Shown: piece by piece, positions 1-5,034 of the stretch
Layout: every line of letters begins with the position of its first letter
How positions within the stretch are numbered: position 1 is the first letter of the stretch
Assembly (NCBI GenBank): GCA_964352775.1
Contig: CAYGTK010000246.1
Span: forward strand, 1 to 5,034
DNA from: CAYGTK01 sp964352775
GTDB taxonomy: Bacteria > Bacteroidota > Bacteroidia > Chitinophagales > CAIOSU01
Reading direction: 5' to 3'
DNA length: 5,034 nt
The notes under the pieces: model-generated
What the model was told of the DNA's origin: nothing
The model's database searches: none
What the model saw: the letters and a program-made list of their open reading frames with translations, nothing else
Program-made: the position numbers and the translations under genes

Positions 1-528
1 GCCCCAGTTATTCCAACCGAAACCTGCGTTCCATCCAGCACCCCAGCCATAGTTAGGGTAGCCCCATACAGAACCACGACCCACACCTACACGGGCAGAG
101 TATCCGCCCCAGAAAGGGTCATAGAACCATGGGTCGTAGAACCAAGGGTCGTAGCCCCACCAAACGTTATTGGTGTAACAAGGGCTGAAATAGTCATATC
201 CTTGATAAGGGTTATACCATCTTCTCACACGACTGCTATAATCGGTATAGTAATGTTCTTGAATGATGTAGGTATTACCCTCACTATCGGTGTAGTATTC
301 CTCGTCAGTGTAGTCGCTGAATAATTGGTCTTCGTCTACATACTCGTAGTCGTTTCCATAATTATTATCATAGCTGTTCCCGTCGTATTGAAATGGGTCT
401 GTAGTTGTCTGTCTACTTGGTTGATAGCCATTCTCATCCGAGGGGGCATAGTAAAGGTCATCGTTGTTCTGAGCGAAGGCCACCGAACCGATGAGGATCA
501 AGAAAATAAAATGGGTAAAAGTTCTCAT
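1..528 (-). CDS. Secreted Tyr/Trp/Gly-rich protein of unknown function, 3' end beyond window
   Basis: The frame is open from an ATG at 528 to base 1 (176 codons, no stop), so the C-terminus is missing. Residues 1-20 form a signal peptide: R2, a hydrophobic stretch (HFIFLILIGSVAFA) and likely signal peptidase I cleavage after the A17-F-A19 site, just before QNNDD. The mature part has 26 Tyr and 11 Trp in 156 residues and a single Cys (C117). Residues 21-100 are acidic and Asp/Asn/Tyr-rich, starting with DDLYYAPS. A basic patch follows (SSRVRRW, 98-104). Residues 105-176 are aromatic and glycine-rich, with YDPWF at 126-130 and 131-135, then YDPFW at 136-140, and a Gly/Trp/Asn tail. I know similar proteins (DD-YY-P start, SSR-RR patch, YDPF/W tail) from Bacteroidota, all uncharacterised. 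It is probably periplasmic or surface-exposed. It is divergent from proS. No function can be assigned; the reading frame itself is well supported by the signal peptide and uninterrupted length. Confidence 0.85.
   Translation of the reverse strand, partial: MRTFTHFIFLILIGSVAFAQNNDDLYYAPSDENGYQPSRQTTTDPFQYDGNSYDNNYGNDYEYVDEDQLFSDYTDEEYYTDSEGNTYIIQEHYYTDYSSRVRRWYNPYQGYDYFSPCYTNNVWWGYDPWFYDPWFYDPFWGGYSARVGVGRGSVWGYPNYGWGAGWNAGFGWNNWG
115..159 (-). repeat. Three tandem 15-bp units coding for YDPWF-type pentapeptides
   Basis: Units lie at 115-129, 130-144 and 145-159. The first two differ at two of 15 positions; the third keeps its first nine bases (AGGGTCGTA) and diverges at its end. Read on the minus strand they encode most of the run YDPWF-YDPWF-YDPFW in the secreted aromatic-rich protein. 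The unit length is a multiple of three, so copy-number changes would keep the frame. This is an in-gene coding repeat; there are no spacers. Confidence 0.8.
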
Positions 529-570
529 GGCACTACTATTTTGAGGTTAGACACTACTTACTTACTATGG

Positions 571-603
571 TTTAATAGTTCAAGTAAATTTATTCTAATT
601 TTG
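571..603 (+). promoter_or_regulatory. Candidate Bacteroidota-type promoter for proS
   Basis: TAATTTTG at 596-603 is an exact match to the TAnnTTTG -7 box of the Bacteroidota primary sigma factor. The best -33 candidate is TTTA at 571-574, 21 bases upstream, one mismatch from TTTG. A transcript would begin near 607 and leave a leader of about 40 bases. The proS start has no Shine-Dalgarno sequence; the bases before it are A/T-rich (TTTAAAATAATA), as is common in this phylum. The -7 box is seen directly; promoter activity is inferred. Confidence 0.5.
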
Positions 604-647
604 TTCAGCTTACTACATTCAAATACTATACCAACTTTAAAATAATA

Positions 648-2120
648 ATGGGAAAAGGCATAACGAGCAGAGCGGAGGACTATAGCAAATGGTATAACGA
701 AATAGTGCAGAAAGCTGGACTGGCAGAGCATTCAGACGTAAGGGGGTGCATGGTGATAAAGCCTTATGGCTTTGCCATTTGGGAAAAAATGCAACAAGTG
801 CTTGATGCGAAATTTAAAGAGACGGGACACGTAAATGCTTACTTCCCGCTATTTATACCGAAAAGCTTTTTAAGTAAAGAGGCCGATCACGTAGAAGGTT
901 TTGCAAAAGAATGTGCTGTGGTAACGCATTACCGCTTGATGAATGACCCGAACGGTAAGGGTGTTATAGTAGATCCTGATGCCAAACTGGAAGAAGAATT
1001 GATCGTTCGCCCTACCTCAGAAACTATCATTTGGAATACCTATAAAAAGTGGATCAAATCGTATCGCGACCTTCCTCTCTTAATAAATCAATGGGCCAAT
1101 GTGGTTCGTTGGGAGTTGAGAACCAGAATGTTTCTTAGAACCGCTGAATTCCTTTGGCAAGAGGGACATACTGCACATGCTACTAAGCAAGAGGCCATAG
1201 AGGAAACGGAACGCATGAACGGTATATATGCTGATTTTGCAGAGAATTACATGGCTATGCCTGTTATTCAAGGTTTGAAATCAGAAAGCGAACGGTTTGC
1301 TGGCGCCGAAGAGACTTATTGTATTGAAGCATTAATGCAAGATGGAAAGGCCTTACAAAGCGGTACTTCTCACTTTTTAGGACAAAATTTTGCGAAAGCA
1401 TTTGATGTGCGTTTTGACAACAAAGGCACACTGGAGTATGTGTGGGCTACTTCATGGGGAGTAAGTACTAGACTAATAGGTGGTTTGATAATGGCCCATT
1501 CGGATGATGAAGGCTTAGTGCTTCCTCCAAAATTAGCTCCATTACAAGTAGTTATTGTTCCTATTTTTCGTTCGCCAGAGCAATTGGAAGCAATAGGTGA
1601 AGAAGCAGATAAACTGATGCGCAGTTTTAAGACTAACGGCATAAGTTGCAAATTTGATGATGATGCCGATACTCGCCCAGGATTCAAATTTGCTGAATAT
1701 GAAATGAAGGGGGTGCCAGTGCGTATAGCAATTGGCCCTCGCGACTTAGAGAACGGAACAGCTGAAGTAGCACGTCGTGATACGAAAGAGAAAAACAGCT
1801 ACCAACTTAGTGAACTAGAAACGGCTATACCTAAGTTGCTGGATGATATTCAGGAGAATATCTTCAAGAAGGCATTAGACTATCGCACAGAACATACTAC
1901 CAAAGTAGATAGTTACGATGAGTTCAAAGAAGTGATAAATGGTAAAGGTGGATTTGTTTCTGCGCATTGGGATGGTACTGCAGAAACAGAGAATCGAATA
2001 AAAGACGAGACCAAGGCAACTATCCGTTGTATTCCATTGAACAATGAATTGGAAGAAGGAAAATGCGTTTACTCTGGTAAGCCAAGTACGCAGCGCGTAT
2101 TGTTTGCTAAGGCCTATTAA
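648..2120 (+). CDS. proS: Prolyl-tRNA synthetase, archaeal/eukaryote-like short form
   Basis: Cytoplasmic class II aminoacyl-tRNA synthetase; it charges tRNA-Pro with proline using ATP. The 490 residues fit the bacterial form of the archaeal/eukaryote-like ProRS, which lacks the roughly 180-residue editing insertion of E. coli-type ProRS. Order of parts: catalytic core about 10-290, with motif 1 near 31-50, VRPTSE at 120-125, motif 2 from RWELRTR (154-160) through LWQEGHTAH (169-177), TSHFLGQNFA at 240-249, and motif 3 GVSTRLIGGL (271-280) with R275; anticodon-binding domain about 297-400; C-terminal domain about 410-490, ending in the family-typical aromatic FAKAY. The C-terminal zinc site looks degenerate: aligned from memory to the four-Cys site of T. 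thermophilus ProRS, the positions hold D442, T447, C473 and S476. The ATG at 648 gives the usual MGKGITSRAEDYSKWY start. The gene is monocistronic by layout: the upstream gene is divergent and the downstream one convergent. Confidence 0.98.
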   Translation: MGKGITSRAEDYSKWYNEIVQKAGLAEHSDVRGCMVIKPYGFAIWEKMQQVLDAKFKETGHVNAYFPLFIPKSFLSKEADHVEGFAKECAVVTHYRLMNDPNGKGVIVDPDAKLEEELIVRPTSETIIWNTYKKWIKSYRDLPLLINQWANVVRWELRTRMFLRTAEFLWQEGHTAHATKQEAIEETERMNGIYADFAENYMAMPVIQGLKSESERFAGAEETYCIEALMQDGKALQSGTSHFLGQNFAKAFDVRFDNKGTLEYVWATSWGVSTRLIGGLIMAHSDDEGLVLPPKLAPLQVVIVPIFRSPEQLEAIGEEADKLMRSFKTNGISCKFDDDADTRPGFKFAEYEMKGVPVRIAIGPRDLENGTAEVARRDTKEKNSYQLSELETAIPKLLDDIQENIFKKALDYRTEHTTKVDSYDEFKEVINGKGGFVSAHWDGTAETENRIKDETKATIRCIPLNNELEEGKCVYSGKPSTQRVLFAKAY

Positions 2121-2133
2121 GAATTAAAGAAAT

Positions 2134-2175
2134 GGGGTTAGCCTATTTAAGGTTAACCTCGTTCTCTTTTTTCTT
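2134..2175 (+). terminator. Rho-independent-like terminator after proS, overlapping the convergent lipoprotein gene end
   Basis: GGGGTTAGCC (2134-2143) can pair with GGTTAACCTC (2151-2160): ten pairs including two G-U wobbles, with a 7-base loop (TATTTAA). The T-rich run GTTCTCTTTTTTCTT (2161-2175) follows. It starts 14 bases after the proS stop. The loop and stem contain the TAG stop (2145-2143) of the convergent lipoprotein gene. Read on the minus strand, the hairpin is also followed by a T-rich run (ATTTCTTTAATTC), but the two wobbles become A-C mismatches, so it should be weaker in that direction. Confidence 0.6.
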
Positions 2176-2949
2176 GCCATTGCGTGTCACCTTTACAAAG
2201 TTGTCGCAAGCTTCGTTACCAAATTTTACATTGCGGTCTTTTAGGTCTTCTATGCTCAACTTGTACTCGCCAAGTATTGGCCAGCGGCAGTTAGTGGCTT
2301 TTTCTAAGGTTTCTTTTATTTCCGCATTAAAGGTATTTCCCTCGCGGTTAGTACCTGAAGTTGTACCAGTAATGGAATACACATCATCTACTGGAAAAGG
2401 AGAGATACCTGCATCAGATCGTTGCAATAGCCAGTCAGCATTCCATAACACCACATCGTCAGTAGTAGATGATGTTACGGTGGCTTCAACTACTTTAAAA
2501 GCAAATTGATCTATTCCTTGCACGGTCAAAACCAAATTGCCTTCTACTAGAAAGTTATCTACGTAGAAATTATCAGGAACTACAGTTGCTGTTGCGCCAA
2601 CAGTATTGAAAGGGTCGCTATAAGTAATGCGCAAAATACCTCTGCGAGTTATCTCATACAGTCCATCGCAGTTCTCTGTACCAAAGTCTAGCATAACCGT
2701 TTTTGGGAAGGTACTACCTATACTCACGGTATAGCAATCATCTGGGATACTGCCGTTCCCGGTCAAGTCGTCACCATAGTCATATACCTGCCTTAAAGCC
2801 AAGCCAAATAGGTCGGTATAGGTCGATGCAGCTACCTCATTATCTATAGTAGTTATGAATTCGCGGTTGTTACGCCATTTCTCGCAGCTACTGAAAAGTA
2901 ACACTACGATGCTTAATAATAACAGTTGGTTGATGGTCGCCCTTTTCAT
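2143..2949 (-). CDS. Putative lipoprotein of unknown function, Bacteroidota-type family
   Basis: Complete 268-residue protein. The N-terminus is a lipoprotein signal: K2-R3, a hydrophobic stretch at 9-19, and lipobox LFSSC with C22 as the acylated Cys (F19 at -3 is non-canonical, though lipoboxes are loose in this phylum). Besides C22 there are four Cys (72, 94, 221, 248), enough for two disulfides. Conserved-looking blocks: DDCYTVSIG (70-78), FPKTVMLDFG (81-90), NCDGLYEITRRGILRITYS (93-111), then NFYVDNFLVEG (127-137), and near the C-terminus CRWPILGEYKL (221-231) and ACDNFVKVTRNGK (247-259). I recall this order (Cys, FPK---DFG, C-G, TRRG-----YS, YYV----EG, C--P--G, CDN) from many uncharacterised Bacteroidota lipoproteins; repeated beta-strand-like segments suggest a beta fold. 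It probably sits at the periplasmic or outer membrane. It lies 47 bp downstream of folA on the same strand and may have its own promoter. No function can be given. Confidence 0.9.
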   Translation of the reverse strand: MKRATINQLLLLSIVVLLFSSCEKWRNNREFITTIDNEVAASTYTDLFGLALRQVYDYGDDLTGNGSIPDDCYTVSIGSTFPKTVMLDFGTENCDGLYEITRRGILRITYSDPFNTVGATATVVPDNFYVDNFLVEGNLVLTVQGIDQFAFKVVEATVTSSTTDDVVLWNADWLLQRSDAGISPFPVDDVYSITGTTSGTNREGNTFNAEIKETLEKATNCRWPILGEYKLSIEDLKDRNVKFGNEACDNFVKVTRNGKKKENEVNLK

Positions 2950-2968
2950 GGAGATGTTATTTGTTAAC

Positions 2969-2996
2969 CAAAATTACATATTTCCAAATTCCGCAA
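2969..2996 (-). promoter_or_regulatory. Candidate Bacteroidota-type promoter for the lipoprotein gene
   Basis: On the minus strand TAATTTTG (2976-2969) is an exact TAnnTTTG box, preceded after a 17-base spacer by TTG (2996-2994), a match to the -33 element. The -33 element directly follows the folA stop codon. The box ends 19 bases before the lipoprotein ATG, so the leader would be short (about 12-16 bases). This suggests the lipoprotein can be transcribed separately from thyA-folA. Both boxes are seen directly; activity is inferred. Confidence 0.5.
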
Positions 2997-3494
2997 TTAC
3001 TTGTTGGCGCGGTCGTATGTTAAGAAGTGCATATCATAAGCATGCCTTTCATCTTTTGGATGAAAGGTGCTTTCAATTAAGTCCCACTTCTCTTGGTCTA
3101 CTTCGGGGAAGTATACATTAGCTTCAGGGAACGTGCCATGCACGCGGGTTAAGTATATCCTATCGGCTAGGTTCATTCCTAGTTCATATATCTGCCCACC
3201 GCCAATAACGAATACTTCTTCAGTATCTAGCTTTTTAGCTTTGGACACCGCTTTTTTCAAGTCGTGGAAAACTTCTACACCCTCCATTTCAAAGCCCTTA
3301 TTTCGGGTAATTACCATATTAACTCTACCTGGTAATGGCTTACCTAGCGACTCAATGGTCTTTCGACCCATAATGATGGGGTGCCCCAATGTAGTTCGCT
3401 TAAAGAACTTGAAATCGTTTGGCAAGTGCCAAAGCATATCATGGTCTTTCCCAATGGCGTTATCCTCGCCTGCTGCAACTATCATGGAAACCAT
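2997..3494 (-). CDS. folA: Dihydrofolate reductase
   Basis: Cytoplasmic NADPH-dependent enzyme reducing dihydrofolate to tetrahydrofolate; the target of trimethoprim. At 165 residues it is close to the usual 160. Its first part is colinear with E. coli DHFR: N12-A-I-G in the Met20-loop region, W22, L24-P25, catalytic acid D27, F31, T35, IIMGRKT (40-46, NADPH binding), LPGR with R57 (folate carboxylate). Later come VIGGGQIY (96-103, NADPH pyrophosphate site), YLTRV (114-118) and the C-terminal strand HAYDMHFLTYDR (151-162). No catalytic residue is missing. The ATG at 3494 overlaps the thyA TAA by one base (TAATG), so translation is probably coupled to thyA termination; no Shine-Dalgarno is visible. 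It recycles the dihydrofolate made by ThyA, a common gene pairing. Confidence 0.98.
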   Translation of the reverse strand: MVSMIVAAGEDNAIGKDHDMLWHLPNDFKFFKRTTLGHPIIMGRKTIESLGKPLPGRVNMVITRNKGFEMEGVEVFHDLKKAVSKAKKLDTEEVFVIGGGQIYELGMNLADRIYLTRVHGTFPEANVYFPEVDQEKWDLIESTFHPKDERHAYDMHFLTYDRANK

Positions 3495-4288
3495 TAAACT
3501 GCTACTTCGGCTTTGATGTGTGGATGTGGATCGTAGTTGAGCAAGGTCATGTCTTCATATTTAAAATCAAACAGGTCTTGTACGTCCTTGTTCAATTCCA
3601 TAGTGGGTAATGGCCTTTGGTTGCGTGTTAGTTGTAGTTTAGCTTGTTCTAAGTGGTTGCTGTATAAATGTACGTCACCAAAGGTGTGAACAAAGTCGCC
3701 AGGCTCATACCCACAAACCTGCGCTAGCATAAGTGTAAGCAAAGCATAAGATGCAATATTAAAAGGCACGCCCAAAAATACATCGGCACTGCGTTGATAT
3801 AACTGACACGATAGCTTACCATCAGCTACATAGAATTGAAATAAACAATGGCAGGGCGGAAGGGCCATATTTTCAATATCGGCTACATTCCATGCGCTTA
3901 CTATATGGCGGCGAGAGTTAGGATTGTTTTTAAGGCTATCTATCAAATTCTTTATCTGGTCTACTTGTCGCCCATCAGCAGTTGGCCACGAACGCCATTG
4001 GTAGCCATAAACTGGACCTAGGTCACCATTAGCATCAGCCCATTCGTCCCAAATGCGCACTTTGTTCTCTTTTAGGTAGGCAATATTGGTATCGCCCTGC
4101 AAAAACCATAGCAGCTCGTGAATTATAGAGCGCAAGTGCACCTTCTTGGTAGTTATTAAGGGGAACCCTTTTTGTAGGTCGAAACGCATCTGATAGCCGA
4201 ACCAACTTACTGTTCCAGTGCCTGTTCGGTCACCCTTTTGGGTGCCATTATCTAAAATATGCTGTAAAAGATCGTGATACTGCTGCAT
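3494..4288 (-). CDS. thyA: Thymidylate synthase
   Basis: Cytoplasmic enzyme methylating dUMP to dTMP with 5,10-methylene-tetrahydrofolate, which leaves as dihydrofolate. From the ATG at 4288 the protein is 264 residues, the same as E. coli ThyA, and residue numbers coincide: R21 (GDRTGTGT), W80, Y94, R126-R127, nucleophile C146 in LPPCHC, R166-S-A-D169, N177, H207 and Y209 (VHLYS). The end IKAEVAV corresponds to E. coli IKAPVAI, with Glu in place of Pro. An in-frame ATG at 4324 would add 12 residues (MRKGLLGCYICI), but the family normally begins at M-Q-Q-Y, and the extra codons would cover the best promoter box, so 4288 is preferred. It is the first gene of a thyA-folA pair joined by a TAATG overlap. 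Confidence 0.98.
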   Translation of the reverse strand: MQQYHDLLQHILDNGTQKGDRTGTGTVSWFGYQMRFDLQKGFPLITTKKVHLRSIIHELLWFLQGDTNIAYLKENKVRIWDEWADANGDLGPVYGYQWRSWPTADGRQVDQIKNLIDSLKNNPNSRRHIVSAWNVADIENMALPPCHCLFQFYVADGKLSCQLYQRSADVFLGVPFNIASYALLTLMLAQVCGYEPGDFVHTFGDVHLYSNHLEQAKLQLTRNQRPLPTMELNKDVQDLFDFKYEDMTLLNYDPHPHIKAEVAV

Positions 4289-4292
4289 GATA

Positions 4293-4300
4293 CAAATATA
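4293..4300 (-). promoter_or_regulatory. thyA: Candidate -7 box for thyA-folA
   Basis: TATATTTG on the minus strand is an exact TAnnTTTG match, only four bases before the preferred thyA ATG (4288). A start site at the usual distance would fall at or next to the ATG, implying a leaderless or near-leaderless mRNA. No good TTG -33 element lies 17-23 bases upstream (a TTTG is present but only nine bases away), so this may be a chance match in A/T-rich DNA. Confidence 0.35.
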
Positions 4301-4315
4301 ACAGCCTAACAAACC

Positions 4316-4345
4316 TTTCCGCATGCTATGGGTTCATTAGTTTTA
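4316..4345 (+). promoter_or_regulatory. Weak candidate promoter for the MMPL-family gene
   Basis: TAGTTTTA (4338-4345) matches seven of the eight-position TAnnTTTG pattern. TTTC (4316-4319) lies 18 bases upstream as a possible -33 element. The box ends 22 bases before the ATG at 4368. It is the best candidate I can find for this strand in the 79-bp divergent gap, but each element carries a mismatch. Confidence 0.25.
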
Positions 4346-4367
4346 CACTCATCATCCACAATTATTG

Positions 4368-5034
4368 ATGAACTACTTCCGACATTATAAGATGATCGTT
4401 CCCATCTTCCTAGTGCTTACGCTAGTAGGAGCGGCTTTGAGTTTTCGGTTGAATATCGTTTTCGACTTTGAACGGTTATTCCCCCAAGGTGATCCTGAGT
4501 TGGAGTTCTTCTTAGAATTCAAAGAGAAATTTGAGTCTGGCGACAACTTCCTTTTTGTAGCTATCCCAGATACGGTCAATGGTGTTTTTAGGCAAGACCT
4601 TTTACAAGAAGTAGATAAACTAACCAAGGCTTTAAAAACTGCACCTCACGTAGATGAAGTGTTGAGTTTGACCAACGTAAACCGACCGATAAAGAACCTT
4701 ATTGGTTTCAGCAATATTCCAGCTATTCATTTAGATGAACCAGACCGTTACGCTGCTGATAGTATCAAAATAATGCAAGACGAACGTTTGGCTGGCGCTT
4801 TGATCTCCTCAAAAGGTAATTGCCTCAATATCGTTATCCGAACAGTTTCCTACAGTAGTCAAGAAAAGTCGATGGAGCTAAATGATGCTGTATTTGCAGC
4901 TTTAGATAGCTTCGATCTGCCAGCCTATCATGTTGCAGGTACAGCCAATCTGCAAACACAAATTATCCGCAATCAGATACGAGAGATGCAAAAATTCACT
5001 GCTATTTCGGGTATACTGGTGGTGCTGATACTAT
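4368..5034 (+). CDS. RND/MMPL-superfamily membrane transporter, N-terminal part
   Basis: The frame is open from ATG 4368 to the right edge (222 codons plus one base), so only the beginning is present. An in-frame TAG at 4338-4340 with no ATG in between fixes the start. Residues 9-27 (MIVPIFLVLTLVGAALSF) form TM1. FDFERLFPQGDPEL (32-45) is the pattern that follows TM1 in the hydrophobe/MMPL branch of the RND superfamily, followed by FxxKFESGDNFLFVAI (51-66). Residues about 30-205 form a large extracytoplasmic domain, and a second membrane segment begins near 211 (TAISGILVVLIL) just after basic-amphipathic RNQIREMQKF. Family members use the proton gradient to move lipids or other hydrophobic compounds, and typically have about 12 TM segments in 750-900 residues; the substrate here cannot be told. 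It is divergent from thyA and functionally unconnected as far as can be seen. No frameshift or stop is visible in the part present. Confidence 0.85.
   Translation, partial: MNYFRHYKMIVPIFLVLTLVGAALSFRLNIVFDFERLFPQGDPELEFFLEFKEKFESGDNFLFVAIPDTVNGVFRQDLLQEVDKLTKALKTAPHVDEVLSLTNVNRPIKNLIGFSNIPAIHLDEPDRYAADSIKIMQDERLAGALISSKGNCLNIVIRTVSYSSQEKSMELNDAVFAALDSFDLPAYHVAGTANLQTQIIRNQIREMQKFTAISGILVVLIL

Noticed and set aside
115..159. Short direct repeats as a possible CRISPR array
   Set aside because: The 15-bp units adjoin without spacers and lie in frame in a protein-coding gene.
585..592. TAAATTTA on the minus strand as a promoter for the secreted protein
   Set aside because: It has one mismatch to TAnnTTTG, is a self-complementary A/T-rich word, and has no TTG at 17-23 bases upstream.
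325..645. Plus-strand reading frame with a hydrophobic N-terminus
   Set aside because: It is antisense to the secreted protein gene, which has a signal peptide and full-length open frame, and it runs into the intergenic promoter region; the hydrophobic residues come from antisense Asp/Tyr codons.
1370..1687. Minus-strand open frame inside proS
   Set aside because: It is antisense to strongly conserved proS sequence, has no recognisable domain, and has no supporting start context.
3067..3516. Plus-strand open frame of 149 codons
   Set aside because: It is the antisense shadow of folA and has no recognisable domain.
2143..4288. thyA, folA and the lipoprotein as one operon
   Set aside because: thyA-folA is well supported, but a two-element promoter match in the folA-lipoprotein gap and the lack of any functional link make the third gene's membership doubtful.
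4289..4324. Upstream in-frame ATG extending ThyA by 12 residues
   Set aside because: The extension has no counterpart in ThyA, and residue numbering matches E. coli exactly from the ATG at 4288.
4385..4627. Minus-strand open frame of 80 codons
   Set aside because: It is antisense to the MMPL-family gene, Ser/Lys-rich and without any motif.

Overview
The window looks like ordinary chromosomal DNA from a member of the Bacteroidota. Four things point there: promoter boxes of the TAnnTTTG type instead of E. coli-like -10 boxes, no Shine-Dalgarno sequences before the starts, a short bacterial form of the archaeal/eukaryote-like prolyl-tRNA synthetase, and two exported proteins with sequence patterns I know only from this phylum. 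Base composition is moderate (about 40% GC by eye). A family- or genus-level assignment is not supportable; a Flavobacteriales-like organism would fit.

Layout, left to right: (1) 1-528, minus strand: the N-terminal 176 residues of a secreted, Tyr/Trp/Gly-rich protein of unknown function, cut by the left edge. (2) 529-647: a short divergent intergenic region with a good promoter candidate for proS. (3) 648-2120, plus: complete proS. (4) 2134-2175: a terminator-like hairpin between the convergent proS and lipoprotein genes; it contains the lipoprotein stop codon. (5) 2143-2949, minus: a lipoprotein of unknown function, probably with its own promoter in the 47-bp gap after folA. (6) 2997-3494 and 3494-4288, minus: folA and thyA, overlapping by one base (TAATG), transcribed thyA then folA. 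(7) 4289-4367: a 79-bp divergent gap with a candidate promoter on each strand. (8) 4368-5034, plus: the first 222 residues of an RND/MMPL-superfamily membrane transporter, cut by the right edge.

The clear functional unit is thyA-folA. ThyA makes dTMP from dUMP and oxidises methylene-tetrahydrofolate to dihydrofolate; DHFR reduces the dihydrofolate back. proS is a housekeeping translation gene with no evident link to its neighbours. The two exported proteins are the least understood content. I see no rRNA, tRNA, CRISPR array, insertion sequence, integrase, phage gene or toxin-antitoxin pair, and no stretch over 300 bases without a gene. I find no convincing evidence of a previously undescribed multi-gene system; the findings below are modest.
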